Assembly (NCBI RefSeq): GCF_000685965.1
Contig: NZ_JMLE01000026.1
Location: 1 to 60,354 of the forward strand
From: Arthrobacter sp. UNC362MFTsu5.1
GTDB taxonomy: Bacteria; Actinomycetota; Actinomycetes; Actinomycetales; Micrococcaceae
Length of the DNA: 60,354 nt
Direction of reading: 5' to 3'
How positions within the stretch are numbered: the stretch's first letter is position 1; each line of letters starts with the position of its first letter. Of this stretch, positions 7,970-16,177 are shown in pieces. The translations under genes and the position numbers were made by a program. Under the pieces are notes generated by a model. The model had not been told where the DNA came from. It did not search any database and saw nothing but the letters and a program-made list of their open reading frames with translations.

Positions 7970-9144
7970 AGCGTGACCTTCTTGCCGTTGTTAAGCGCGG
8001 ATTCGGCGACGGCGCCGAGCAGTTCCATGTTGCGGACGCCCTCATCGAAAGTGGCGCAGCGGGGCAGCGATTCGGCTTCACTGAGGCCGGCCACCTCTTC
8101 GAGGAACGCGCGGGCCTGGTAGCCGAACGCGTCGTTCTGGCCGAAGCCGACTTCGGGCGCGTCCATGGCGAGGCCGCCTGCGATGTAGGGGTGGCCGGGG
8201 CCGAGGATCACCTGGCGGTAGCCGTTCTCGTTGCCCGATCCGTCGTTGAGGAACAGCTGGATTTCGGCGGGCCGGCGCTGGTCGAACTTGGCAGCGCCGT
8301 TCTCGCAGAACACTTCGAAGTTGAGGCTGTTGGCGTGCCCGGCGGCCACGCGGGAGACCTCGAAGCTGCCTGCACCGTTTTCGAACTCCGCGGAGAATGC
8401 GGCGTAGTCGTCGTTCTCCACCGCTTCGAAGGTATCGCTGACTGCAACGTGGTCATGCCCCATGACGGCCGCCAGGGGCAGGGGACGCTTGTCGATCACG
8501 GTGCTGAGCCGGCCGCCGCTGATGGACTTGATGTCGCCGCAGAGGAACTCCGAGACGTACGCAAGGTGGCTGCCGACGTCGGCCAGCGCACCGGAGCCGG
8601 GGCCGCCCTTGTAGCGCCAGCTCATCGGCGCCGAGGGGCTGAAGCCGTAGTCGGTCCAGTAGCGGCCGCTGAAGTGCAACACCTTGCCCAGGACGCCGGT
8701 GCGGATGAGGTCCCGGATGTAGGCGATGCCGGGAGTGCGGCGGAAAGTGAAGCCAATGCGGGCAATCGAACTCGCGTTGCGGGCGGCATCGGCCATGGCG
8801 CGTGCGTCTTCCAGCGAGTCGCTCAGCGGCTTTTCACACAGTACGTGCTTTCCGGCGGCGAGCAGGCCTTCCACCACTTCGCGGTGGAGGGAGTTGGCGA
8901 TTACCACGCTGACGACGTCGATGTCATCGGCTTCAGCGATGGCCTGCCATGAGGTGTCGTTGCGCTCGTAGCCAAAGCGGCGGGCGGCCAGCGAGCCGAA
9001 TTCGGCGTTGACGTCGCCGATCGAGACGAGCCGGACCTGGGGAAGGACGGGGCTATACAACGTGGATGCGGTCCGGTAGGCAGCAGCGTGGGCCTTGCCG
9101 GCCATCCCTGCGCCGATGACGGCTACGCCGAGGCTTTCAGCCAT
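7966..9144 (-). CDS. Gfo/Idh/MocA-family NAD(P)-dependent sugar oxidoreductase
   Basis: 392 residues. The N-terminal Rossmann fold starts GVAVIGAGMAGKAHAAAY, the EKP motif (CEKPLSDS) supplies the usual catalytic lysine, and the C-terminal alpha/beta substrate domain contains GSGALADVGSHLAYV with the active-site D and H. I set the start at 9144, where AAAGGAG precedes ATG by 5 nt; longer in-frame extensions have no ribosome site and would run through the operator. First gene of an operon with the downstream isomerase, and divergent from a LacI gene. A 14-bp perfect palindrome (9192-9205) in between is the probable repressor site. Confidence 0.9.
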   Translation of the reverse strand: MAESLGVAVIGAGMAGKAHAAAYRTASTLYSPVLPQVRLVSIGDVNAEFGSLAARRFGYERNDTSWQAIAEADDIDVVSVVIANSLHREVVEGLLAAGKHVLCEKPLSDSLEDARAMADAARNASSIARIGFTFRRTPGIAYIRDLIRTGVLGKVLHFSGRYWTDYGFSPSAPMSWRYKGGPGSGALADVGSHLAYVSEFLCGDIKSISGGRLSTVIDKRPLPLAAVMGHDHVAVSDTFEAVENDDYAAFSAEFENGAGSFEVSRVAAGHANSLNFEVFCENGAAKFDQRRPAEIQLFLNDGSGNENGYRQVILGPGHPYIAGGLAMDAPEVGFGQNDAFGYQARAFLEEVAGLSEAESLPRCATFDEGVRNMELLGAVAESALNNGKKVTL

Positions 9145-9191
9145 GATTTCTCCTTTGAAATGTGGCCAGGCGGATCGCCTGTCCGGGAAAA

Positions 9192-9205
9192 TTGTAGCGC
9201 TACAA
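9192..9205. promoter_or_regulatory. Probable LacI-family operator
   Basis: TTGTAGCGCTACAA is a perfect 14-bp palindrome with the central CG typical of LacI-family sites. It sits 47 nt ahead of the oxidoreductase start and 91 nt ahead of the divergent LacI gene, so the repressor could control both. Confidence 0.75.
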
Positions 9206-9296
9206 AAATGTCCGCTGGAAAAAGCGTAGCTTTGTCTATATGTCCTGTCAATGCTCGTGCGGCTATCCTCGATAACGAGACACGAAAGGCCCTGCC

Positions 9297-10310
9297 ATGA
9301 CGCTGAACACCCCTCGGACCCGCCGCCCCACGATCTACGACGTCGCCAAGAGCGCCGGCGTCTCGCCGTCGCTGGTGTCCCTGGTCCTGCAGAATCCTTC
9401 ACGGGTCAGTGACAAACGCCGGGAGGCCGTACTGGCAGCGATTGCGCAGCTCGGGTACCGGCCCAGCCGCGCCGCCACGGCCCTCGCGAGCAGCCAGACA
9501 AAGAGCATCGGGCTGGTGATCGACGACTTCCGGAACCCCTGGTTCGTCGATCTGCTGCGCGGCATGGAATCCGCGCTCTCGGTGCACGGCTACCAGGTCA
9601 CGGTGGCGGACTCACGGCCCGGGCAGAACCGGATCAAGGAGGCGACCGACGGCCTGCTGGCCCTGCACGTTGCGGGCCTCGTGATCGCCGCGGAACCCAG
9701 CGAGTCAATGCTCTCCGGCACCTGGGTTCCCACGGTGGTCGCGGGCTGGCGGAAAGGCGTCCCGGACGGCGCCGACCTCATCACGAACGACGACGACGGC
9801 GGCGGCCGCCTGGCAGCGAGCCATCTGCTGGAGCTCGGCCATACCCGGATCGGCCACCTGTCCGGCTCGGACGGGGCGGCGGCGCACCGGCGCGAGGGCT
9901 ACCGCAGCCAGATGGTGGCTGCCGGCCTTGGGGTTCGGATCGCCGGGGAATCCGGTGGAACGTCTGAGGAGGACGGCTACGCGGCGGCCTGCTGGCTGCT
10001 GGACCACCACCCCGACACCACGGCCATTTTCGCGGCCAACGACACCATGGCACTGGGCGCGCTGGCAGCGGCGAAAACGAGGGGCCTTTCCGTGCCGGAA
10101 GACCTGTCGGTGATCGGTTACGACAACTCGCCGCTGGCGAAATCGCGGTACCTGGACATCACCACCGTGGACAACCGCAGCGACGTGGTCGGAGCTGACT
10201 CGGCACGCACGCTGCTGGCAAGGATCCAGGATCCGGCGCTGGAACCCGAGCGCAAGCTGATCGAACCCGTCCTGGTGGTCCGCGGCACCACCGCCCGTAT
10301 TTCCGGCTGA
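9297..10310 (+). CDS. LacI-family transcriptional repressor (local sugar regulator)
   Basis: 337 residues. The N-terminal HTH is TIYDVAKSAGVSPSLVSLVL with the hinge region ending ATALASSQTKSIGLV, followed by a periplasmic-binding-protein-like sensor domain (FAANDTMALGAL, SVIGYDNSPLA). It is divergent from the oxidoreductase/isomerase operon, with a perfect palindromic operator between them, so it most likely represses that operon and releases on binding a sugar. The inducer cannot be read. RBS is weak (ACGAAAGG about 9 nt upstream of ATG). Confidence 0.92.
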   Translation: MTLNTPRTRRPTIYDVAKSAGVSPSLVSLVLQNPSRVSDKRREAVLAAIAQLGYRPSRAATALASSQTKSIGLVIDDFRNPWFVDLLRGMESALSVHGYQVTVADSRPGQNRIKEATDGLLALHVAGLVIAAEPSESMLSGTWVPTVVAGWRKGVPDGADLITNDDDGGGRLAASHLLELGHTRIGHLSGSDGAAAHRREGYRSQMVAAGLGVRIAGESGGTSEEDGYAAACWLLDHHPDTTAIFAANDTMALGALAAAKTRGLSVPEDLSVIGYDNSPLAKSRYLDITTVDNRSDVVGADSARTLLARIQDPALEPERKLIEPVLVVRGTTARISG

Positions 10311-10360
10311 CAACCACGGCGCCGGAACCTGCGCCCGGCACCCCTTGTTAGGCTGGACCC

Positions 10361-10696
10361 ATGAAATCCCGCCTCGCCGCCCTGTCCGTTGCCGCCCTCA
10401 TCGTTGCACTGACCGGCTGCGGCCAGGTCCAGGAGGCAGCCGAAAAGGCCGTGAACGACGGCGCCTCCCAGGTCGCCACTGCCGCGGCGGAGCAGGTCAA
10501 GGGCCAGGTGTGCGCCCTCGTGGAAGACGGCCTGGTTTCCGTCAAGGACAAGGAACTCCTGGGCGGCCTCGTGGCCGGCGCCGAGACGGCGGGTGTGCCG
10601 TCCGAGATCACCACGCCGCTGCGTCAGATTGCGGCATCGGGCGATCAGGTTCCGGCGGAATCCGTCACAGCCCTCAAGGATGCCTGCACCGCCTAA
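10361..10696 (+). CDS. Small putative lipoprotein
   Basis: 111 residues with a signal peptide ending in a lipobox (ALTGC; Cys about residue 21), so it is probably lipid-anchored on the outer face of the membrane. The mature part is short, helical and Ala-rich, with two further cysteines (about residues 51 and 109) that could form a disulfide. No family is recognised. It stands alone between a LacI gene and a convergent small gene. Confidence 0.75.
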   Translation: MKSRLAALSVAALIVALTGCGQVQEAAEKAVNDGASQVATAAAEQVKGQVCALVEDGLVSVKDKELLGGLVAGAETAGVPSEITTPLRQIAASGDQVPAESVTALKDACTA

Positions 10697-10716
10697 GCCT
10701 CGGCAGCAGGTGCGTG

Positions 10717-11013
10717 TCACTGCAGGGTCTGGACCTCCACCGTTTCAATGATCCGGGTGGACGGTTCACCGACCAGCGCAGGAGCAGTCACCCCTGTCTT
10801 CCAGGTGTCGGTCTGCAGCCGGGCCAGGAAGTCCACCGCCGCCTCCTGGGTATCGAAGTCCAACTCCAGCATCACGTAGTCCTCCTGGTCGAGCGGACGC
10901 GAAATCCGGTAGGACCGCACCCCCGACGCCAAGCGGTCCAGCGGGTCACTGTCGAAGGCCTTCCGCCACATGGCGAAGTCCCGGACCTGGTGTTCAATCT
11001 GCAGGGTGATCAT
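10717..11013 (-). CDS. Small cytosolic protein, probable dimeric alpha/beta-barrel
   Basis: 98 residues from ATG 11013 (GGAG 8 nt upstream). The pattern of strand, helix with a YR-like core (DFAMWRKAFDS), then strands YVMLELDF and a helix EAAVDFLARLQ resembles antibiotic-biosynthesis-monooxygenase/stress-responsive ferredoxin-like barrels. This is a fold-level impression only. It is convergent with the lipoprotein gene; the two stops are 20 nt apart. Confidence 0.65.
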   Translation of the reverse strand: MITLQIEHQVRDFAMWRKAFDSDPLDRLASGVRSYRISRPLDQEDYVMLELDFDTQEAAVDFLARLQTDTWKTGVTAPALVGEPSTRIIETVEVQTLQ

Positions 11014-11126
11014 GAAGGCTGCTCCCGTCGAAGGTTCCACACGCCCAACCATAGGCCCGGAATGCCGGTTCAAAACAGAGTGGCGGACCGAAAGGCACTA
11101 CGGGTTGCTGGTTCAGGCCTTGCCCG

Positions 11127-11927
11127 TCAGCGCTTGCCCTTCTTGCGGGATCCCTTGCCGCGTCCCTTGTCCGGATTGGGCGCGTAACGCTGGGCCACTT
11201 TGGGCTTCTTGACGCCGCTCCCCCGCCGGTCCGGCTTCGGTTCCTTTTTGGGCGGCTCCACCTTCGCGGAGGGCTGGCGTGAGCTCTGGGCGGTCCGGCC
11301 CCGGACAATGCCGATGAACTCCTCGATCACTTCATCCGTGGGCTTGTCCACAGCGTCGGCCGCTGCCTCGCGCGTGGTCGCCCGCCCGGACTCGTTGAGC
11401 CAGGCCAGCGCAATCTGGGTGGTGGGTGCGCCGGTGAGTTTCCGCGCCACCGTGTCCTTGACGTTGAGGTGGCGGGCGACGGACATCGGCAGGATGGCAA
11501 GCCCCGCACCGGATGCCACCACCTGCAGGGCCGCCTCCGGGCCGCCGAGCTCCGCAACGTCCAGGAATGATTCCGCGTCAAGGTCCGCCAGCGCCACTTC
11601 TTCGAAGACCGAAATTTCATGCCCCTTGGGAGCAACCACCACCGGCTGCTCCTCGTAGAGGGGGATCACGTTCAGGCCTTCGCGTTCCACCGGGAGCCGG
11701 ACGAAGCTGAGGTCCGCGGAACCGTCACGCAGGACCGAAAGCTGTGTGCCGTCGTCGGACATGAAGGAGTGCAGCGGAACGTCCGGCATCCGCTCTTCCC
11801 ACCGCCGGATCCACTTCCCCGGCGTCACGCCGGCAACGTAGGCGAAGCGGAGCTCCCCCACGGCAGCTTCGGCCGGGATCGCGGCGGTTTCGTCGGGGGT
11901 CTGGGGTGCTTCTTCTGCTGCGGACAC
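11127..11927 (-). CDS. LysR-type substrate-binding domain protein lacking the DNA-binding domain
   Basis: 266 residues from a GTG at 11927. The core (about 30-190) reads as a LysR/PBP2 effector domain: LRFAYVAGVTPGKWIRRW, DLSFVRLPVE, VVVAPKGHEI and GAGLAILPMSVARHL are all characteristic strands. There is no N-terminal winged HTH; upstream in-frame sequence is non-coding in character. A basic Lys/Pro/Arg tail (last 50 residues) could bind nucleic acid. It is divergent, with only a 90-nt gap, from a DUF5997-type gene. The start is uncertain: no good ribosome site, and an in-frame ATG lies 30 nt further up. Confidence 0.75.
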   Translation of the reverse strand: MSAAEEAPQTPDETAAIPAEAAVGELRFAYVAGVTPGKWIRRWEERMPDVPLHSFMSDDGTQLSVLRDGSADLSFVRLPVEREGLNVIPLYEEQPVVVAPKGHEISVFEEVALADLDAESFLDVAELGGPEAALQVVASGAGLAILPMSVARHLNVKDTVARKLTGAPTTQIALAWLNESGRATTREAAADAVDKPTDEVIEEFIGIVRGRTAQSSRQPSAKVEPPKKEPKPDRRGSGVKKPKVAQRYAPNPDKGRGKGSRKKGKR

Positions 11928-12017
11928 ATGTTCACAGTACCGCCCGGCCCGGCGCATGGCGGGTGTCAGTGTCCAGTACCGGTGCCCACTCAGCCCCGGG
12001 CCGGATACCCTTGAAGC

Positions 12018-12422
12018 ATGACCTCTGCAAACTCCCAGTCCATGAAGCCGGCCACCGTTGCCAAGAAGCTTGGCATCTACCTGCCCGCAACACCCCAGGA
12101 GTTCCAGGATTCGGTTATCACCCGCGCCGATTTCGCCGAGCTCCAGGCCAACCCGCCGGAGTGGCTGGCCGAACTCCGCCGCAACGGCCCGCACCCCCGC
12201 CCGGTGGTGGCGCAGAAGCTGAACGTTTCCATCAGCGGCCTTGCCCGCGGCGGCGTCGAAGAAGCACTCACGACGGCGGAAATCACCGCGCTGCTGCAGG
12301 CTCCCCCGGCGTGGCTGGTCACCGAGCGCTCCACGCACGCCGCGGTCCGCGCCGAAGCCCAGCGCGTCAAGGACGAGGCCGCCAAGAAGGACGCCAAGAA
12401 AGCCCGCGCCAAGGCGGAGTAG
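12018..12422 (+). CDS. DUF5997-type small protein
   Basis: 134 residues, soluble. The conserved-looking region KKLGIYLPATPQEFQ...PPEWLAELRRNGPHPRPVVAQKLNVSISGLARGG matches what I recall of DUF5997, followed by a highly charged Lys/Ala helical tail. A helix-turn-helix-like segment (VVAQKLNVSISGLARG) may bind DNA. In related genomes it neighbours the LysR sensor-like gene, as here, which suggests a functional pair. Function is unknown. Confidence 0.75.
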   Translation: MTSANSQSMKPATVAKKLGIYLPATPQEFQDSVITRADFAELQANPPEWLAELRRNGPHPRPVVAQKLNVSISGLARGGVEEALTTAEITALLQAPPAWLVTERSTHAAVRAEAQRVKDEAAKKDAKKARAKAE

Positions 12423-12533
12423 GCCCCCTGTCCGCGCTGCGGAATTTGGCGACGCCGCGGAAATCCTAGGCTTGTCCGCGCATCCGCGCCGTGACGGGCA
12501 GGATCTGCGAACAAGCTTCTGACGCGTGGCTGT

Positions 12534-13013
12534 TCAGCGGACGGGGCGAAGGTCGTCCGGGTCCTCGCGGTGGAACATGCGCCGCGGTGCGACGCCTTCG
12601 AACAGCACCCAAACGGTGGAGGCGTCGTCGGTCATGGAGTCAACAATGCCCGACGCCGTGACCCGGTTGCCCCGTACAACCGCCACCTTGTCTCCGGGAC
12701 GCAGCTCCGACCAGTCGGTTTCCGGCCGTGCGGACGCGGCTGGCACGTCGTCGGCCTGGTGTCCGCGCGGAACCTGCGGCCCCGCGCCGAACAGCCAGGC
12801 CGCGACGTCACTTCGCAGCACAAGGTGGGGACCGCCCGTTGCGCTCACGCTTCCCGTGGGCACGTAGTAGCCACGGCCCGCGCCTGCCCCGCCGGCCGCC
12901 CTGTCCAGGGCGTCAACTAGGCGCCTGGTGAGGTGCCCCTGCGGACCAATCTCCCGGAGCTCGTCGAGCTCTTCCGGAGTGAGCCGTCCCAGCACAGCAG
13001 CAATGTCGGCCAT
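12534..13013 (-). CDS. Hypothetical protein, soluble
   Basis: 159 residues; no family recognised. The N-terminal helices (AAVLGRLTPEELDELREIG) are followed by a low-complexity Gly/Pro/Ala linker (about 40-95) and a C-terminal small beta domain (ELRPGDKVAVVRGNRVTASGIVDSM...VWVLFEGVAPRRMFH) resembling an SH3-like/KOW-like barrel. The start at 13013 is supported by AAGGG 9 nt upstream. A 12-bp interrupted hairpin (13024-13058) abuts this ribosome site and may regulate translation. Confidence 0.7.
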   Translation of the reverse strand: MADIAAVLGRLTPEELDELREIGPQGHLTRRLVDALDRAAGGAGAGRGYYVPTGSVSATGGPHLVLRSDVAAWLFGAGPQVPRGHQADDVPAASARPETDWSELRPGDKVAVVRGNRVTASGIVDSMTDDASTVWVLFEGVAPRRMFHREDPDDLRPVR

Positions 13014-13023
13014 GGTGGATCCC

Positions 13024-13058
13024 TTCTAGCGAATGGTGCCTGAAGGACCACGCTAGAA
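13024..13058 (-). promoter_or_regulatory. Leader hairpin abutting a ribosome-binding site
   Basis: TTCTAGCG/CGCTAGAA 8-bp arms extend inward, after a 2-nt bulge, by TGGT/ACCA. On the minus strand the 3' arm runs directly into the AAGGG ribosome site of the 159-residue hypothetical gene, so the structure could limit translation. Confidence 0.45.
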
Positions 13059-13193
13059 CCCCGCCATTAACGGCGCATGAAATCCGGACGGCGAACAACG
13101 AACAAGTTTCCGCGGGGGACAATCCGGACCGCCACCTCGTTGAACCAGTGACGCTGCGCGCTATACAGTCCGCACCCAACGAAATGAGCCACC

Positions 13194-13850
13194 CTGCTGA
13201 TTGTCCTCACCGGAATTGACGGCGCCGGAAAGACCACCGCTGCACGCGCAGCCGTTGACGCCGCACGCCTGGCAGGCGGCGGTGCCCTGCTGCTGCGCAA
13301 TCACGCCGGCCGCCGCAACATGACGCAGTGGTCGGAACGCTCCGGAATTCCCCTAAATCCCCGCCTCGCTGACGCACTGGAGACGGTCATCCGGACAGTC
13401 AACGTGCTGGTGTCTCACGCCCGGGCCCGCAGGTTTTCCGGCCTGGTGGTCATGGACCGCCACCTCTACTGCCAGCTTGCCCTGCGCAGCGTCCGGGGGA
13501 TCCGGCCCGGCCGGTTCCTCCCCTGGCTGCTGCGGCACCTCCCGGCGCCGGACCTGGTGATCCACTTCGACGTCGCTCCGGAGCGGGCGCTGGAGCGCAT
13601 CCTCCGGCGGGGGACGGACAGCGAAACACTGGAGGAACTGACCGCGCTGAGTGAGGGCTACCGCGGCCTTCCGGACTTTGCCCGGTTCGCCCTGATCGAC
13701 GCCGGCGCCACCCAGGACGAGGTCCTTGCCGCGCTCACCGACGCGATCCACGGCGCAGCCGGCGGTACGGCCGTCAATCCGTTCGGCAGGACCGGACAAA
13801 CCGGCGGGGCCGGGCGGATCAGCGAGAAACAATCGACGTCACTGCGCTGA
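13194..13850 (+). CDS. Thymidylate-kinase-like P-loop kinase with disturbed 5' end
   Basis: The reading frame carries a nucleotide kinase. Its P-loop GIDGAGKTT lies at 13215-13241, upstream of the first in-frame ATG (13320), so the gene must begin earlier. The kinase core follows: DRHLYCQLALRSVRG (the DR substrate motif), LPAPDLVIHFDVAPERALERI (Walker B-like and LID region). The only in-frame start options are CTG codons at 13194/13197, right after a TGA. An ATG at 13184 is out of frame by one base; removing a single C from the CCC run at 13192-13194 would give a normal start reading MSHLLIVLTGIDG. So this is either a non-ATG start, a real frameshift or a sequence error. The 3' end overlaps the convergent gene by 32 nt. 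Confidence 0.75.
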   Translation: MLIVLTGIDGAGKTTAARAAVDAARLAGGGALLLRNHAGRRNMTQWSERSGIPLNPRLADALETVIRTVNVLVSHARARRFSGLVVMDRHLYCQLALRSVRGIRPGRFLPWLLRHLPAPDLVIHFDVAPERALERILRRGTDSETLEELTALSEGYRGLPDFARFALIDAGATQDEVLAALTDAIHGAAGGTAVNPFGRTGQTGGAGRISEKQSTSLR

Positions 13851-14748
13851 CGAACGGAGGGACGGCCGCCACGGCTGCAACGCCGAGAACGCCGCGCACC
13901 GCCCAGTCAACGGCCACTCCGCGGCGGCCGGTCCCGGGCAGCCTGGCCACCCGCGCCTCGCGGCCCGCACGCAGCCGCCGGGCCCGGAGAACTGCAGCGG
14001 CCTGCGCCCACACCAGCACCCCGAGTGCACCGGCGCCCAGCAACACGCCCGCAGGGACGAACAGCACGGCCGCCAGCAGCGGCAGGTAGTACTTCCAGTT
14101 CTGTCCGGAAGGAAGCGGAAGGCGTTGACTGAAGGCGCCCGCCACGGCCGCCACCACGGCACCGTGCAGGATGGCCATCACGGAGAAAAGCACCACGGAC
14201 AGCCAGCCCGGACCCACAATGGCAAAGTCGATGTTGTCCGCACGGAACGGTTCCACGGAGGCACCGAAGACGAGGAGAAGCAACACGCCCAGCACCGGCC
14301 CTGCCCACCGGCCGGCAGGAAGCCACCGGTGTATGAGCACGTAAACGATGGCTGCGGCGAAGCCGGCCGGAAGTCCCGCGAAGAACAGCAGGGCAATGCT
14401 GCCCTCAACGGTGGGAAAGCCCACATTGGCCTGGGCCTCGGTCAGGCGGCCCTGGGCTGACGCGGGCGAGGTGACGGCCAGCACGCGCATCACCAACCTG
14501 CCGCCGGCCCACCCGACCAGCAGCCCTGAGGCGACCCCGGCCACCGTGGCCACGTTGGCCCACCACAAGTACTTGCGCAGCGCGGAGACCTGGGCCCCGA
14601 CCACAACATCCCGAGCGGACGCCGGCGAAGGCACCGGAAGATCCGCGGTTGAAGCCGGCGCCCCCAGCGTGCGCCCTCCCCAGGCAATGACCATGGCCGC
14701 ACCAACAAGGAGCAACAGCGTACAAACAACCACGATTGCCAGCGCCAC
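13819..14748 (-). CDS. Multi-pass membrane protein of unknown function
   Basis: 309 residues with about seven hydrophobic segments, beginning with a strong N-terminal helix (LAIVVVCTLLLLVGAAMVIAW). A cytoplasmic linker and then repeated Ala/Val/Leu-rich helices follow, ending in an Arg-rich loop (RARRLRAGREARVARL) before the last helix. No enzyme or transporter motif is recognised. It converges on the kinase-like gene and overlaps its end by 32 nt. Confidence 0.75.
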   Translation of the reverse strand: MALAIVVVCTLLLLVGAAMVIAWGGRTLGAPASTADLPVPSPASARDVVVGAQVSALRKYLWWANVATVAGVASGLLVGWAGGRLVMRVLAVTSPASAQGRLTEAQANVGFPTVEGSIALLFFAGLPAGFAAAIVYVLIHRWLPAGRWAGPVLGVLLLLVFGASVEPFRADNIDFAIVGPGWLSVVLFSVMAILHGAVVAAVAGAFSQRLPLPSGQNWKYYLPLLAAVLFVPAGVLLGAGALGVLVWAQAAAVLRARRLRAGREARVARLPGTGRRGVAVDWAVRGVLGVAAVAAVPPFVSAVTSIVSR

Positions 14749-14895
14749 GGGTCATCACCACCAACGTAAGGGTGGATTCATTGTGCTCCGGCCGCGGGCT
14801 GTTGGATAGGGGTGGCCGGTGATACGGACCAGGGCCTCCGGCCGAACGGGCCGCACGTAGAATCGGGTCCTAGATCATGAGGACACGGGAGACGC

Positions 14896-15963
14896 ATGAG
14901 CACCAGGCAAGTGGGAATCAAGGACGTGGCAGCCGCCGCGGGAGTCTCCATCGCCACCGTCTCCCAGGTCCTCAACAATGTCGCCTACGCCAGGGTGGGG
15001 GCCGAAACCCGGGACCGGGTCCATCAGGCCGCCCGCCGGCTCGGGTACGGTCCAAACCGGCTGGCCCAAGCCTTGCGCACCCGCCGTTCGGACGTCATCG
15101 GAGTTATTTGTGAAGATATGGCCACGGCCCCGAACTCCGGCCTCGTCATTTTGGGTTCGGTGGAGGCGGCCAAGGTCCGCGGCTACACCATCATGATCAT
15201 CAACGCCCCGGGCACCGGTCCGGATGGCTCCGGCGATGCCGGCGTGGCCACATTGATGGACCGCCAGGTGGACGGGATACTTTACGCCGCCAAAGGCCGC
15301 CGTCGGCTCCGCGTCCCGGCCGGCCTCGTTGGGCTTCCGGCGGTGCTCGTGGACGCCGAAGATATGGGGCACTCCGTCTCGTCGGTCATCCCGGACGAGG
15401 AAGACGGGGCCCGAACAGCGGTCCAGACTCTCATCGACGCCGGCCACACCAGGATCGGCATGATCACCAGCACCGACGACGTCCCGGAGGCACATTCCCG
15501 CCTGCTGGCCTTCAAGGACACGCTGGTGGATGCCGGCCTGGAATTCCGCGCCGAACTGGTCCAGTCTGAGCCCTCCACGGACGCGGCCGGCGGCTATCGC
15601 GCCGCCCTCCGCCTGATGCAGCGGGACCGTCGGCCCACAGCGGTGTTCTGCTTCAACGACCTCATGGCCATGGGCCTTTACCGGGCCGCCGCCGAACTGG
15701 GTTTCAGCATTCCAGACGAGCTCTCGGTGGTCGGCTTCGACAACCAGGAGCTCATCGCCGGGAACCTCCATCCGGCCCTCACCACAGTGTCGCTGCCGCA
15801 CTACGAAATGGGCGCCCGGGCCGTGGAAATACTCATCGACGCCATTGAAGGCAACACCGGCCCGGGGCCGCTAACGGCCCTTCCCGCAGTCCTGCCATGC
15901 ACCCTGGTTGCGCGAGACTCCGTTGCGCCGCCTTCAGGTCAGGCAGTCACTCCTTGGGCATGA
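14896..15963 (+). CDS. LacI-family transcriptional regulator (orphan)
   Basis: 355 residues with the HTH GIKDVAAAAGVSIATVSQVL at the N-terminus, the hinge RLAQALRTRRSDVIGV, and a full ligand domain (FCFNDLMAMGLY, SVVGFDNQELIAG) ending in an unusual Pro/Ala tail. Neighbouring genes do not suggest a sugar pathway, so targets probably lie elsewhere. The last 17 nt overlap the 3' end of a PspC gene on the opposite strand. Confidence 0.9.
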   Translation: MSTRQVGIKDVAAAAGVSIATVSQVLNNVAYARVGAETRDRVHQAARRLGYGPNRLAQALRTRRSDVIGVICEDMATAPNSGLVILGSVEAAKVRGYTIMIINAPGTGPDGSGDAGVATLMDRQVDGILYAAKGRRRLRVPAGLVGLPAVLVDAEDMGHSVSSVIPDEEDGARTAVQTLIDAGHTRIGMITSTDDVPEAHSRLLAFKDTLVDAGLEFRAELVQSEPSTDAAGGYRAALRLMQRDRRPTAVFCFNDLMAMGLYRAAAELGFSIPDELSVVGFDNQELIAGNLHPALTTVSLPHYEMGARAVEILIDAIEGNTGPGPLTALPAVLPCTLVARDSVAPPSGQAVTPWA

Positions 15964-16126
15964 TGATCCACAGCGCGATGTAAACCAATTCGCCCACGCC
16001 GAACAGGCCGAACAGCACAAAGCCAATGCGGACGAGGGCTGTTGACACACCGAACCTGGCTGCGAGCCCGGCGCAGACGCCGGCGATCATTTTGCCATTC
16101 CTGGGCCGAACCAATGCTGCTGTCAT
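15947..16126 (-). CDS. PspC-domain small membrane protein
   Basis: A 59-residue protein. It starts MTAALVRPRNGKMIAGVCAG, continues with LAARFGVSTALVRIGFVLFG and ends ELVYIALWIIMPKE. The GK-x-IAGVCAGLA-x-F and VR-x-x-F patterns plus the hydrophobic helix ending in MPKE are the PspC signature. This family is membrane-bound and linked to envelope stress (phage-shock) control. Its stop lies inside the 3' end of the convergent LacI gene. A ribosome site is not obvious. Confidence 0.85.
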   Translation of the reverse strand: MTAALVRPRNGKMIAGVCAGLAARFGVSTALVRIGFVLFGLFGVGELVYIALWIIMPKE

Positions 16127-16177
16127 GCGGCCACAGTACCAGCCGGGGCAGTGGCCGAGTCCAGAGTCCTTTAGCCC

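Noticed and set aside
13184..13220. ATG at 13184 as the direct start of the kinase-like gene
   Set aside because: This frame hits a stop within 12 codons; it works only if one C of the CCC run is removed, so it is reported as a possible frameshift instead.
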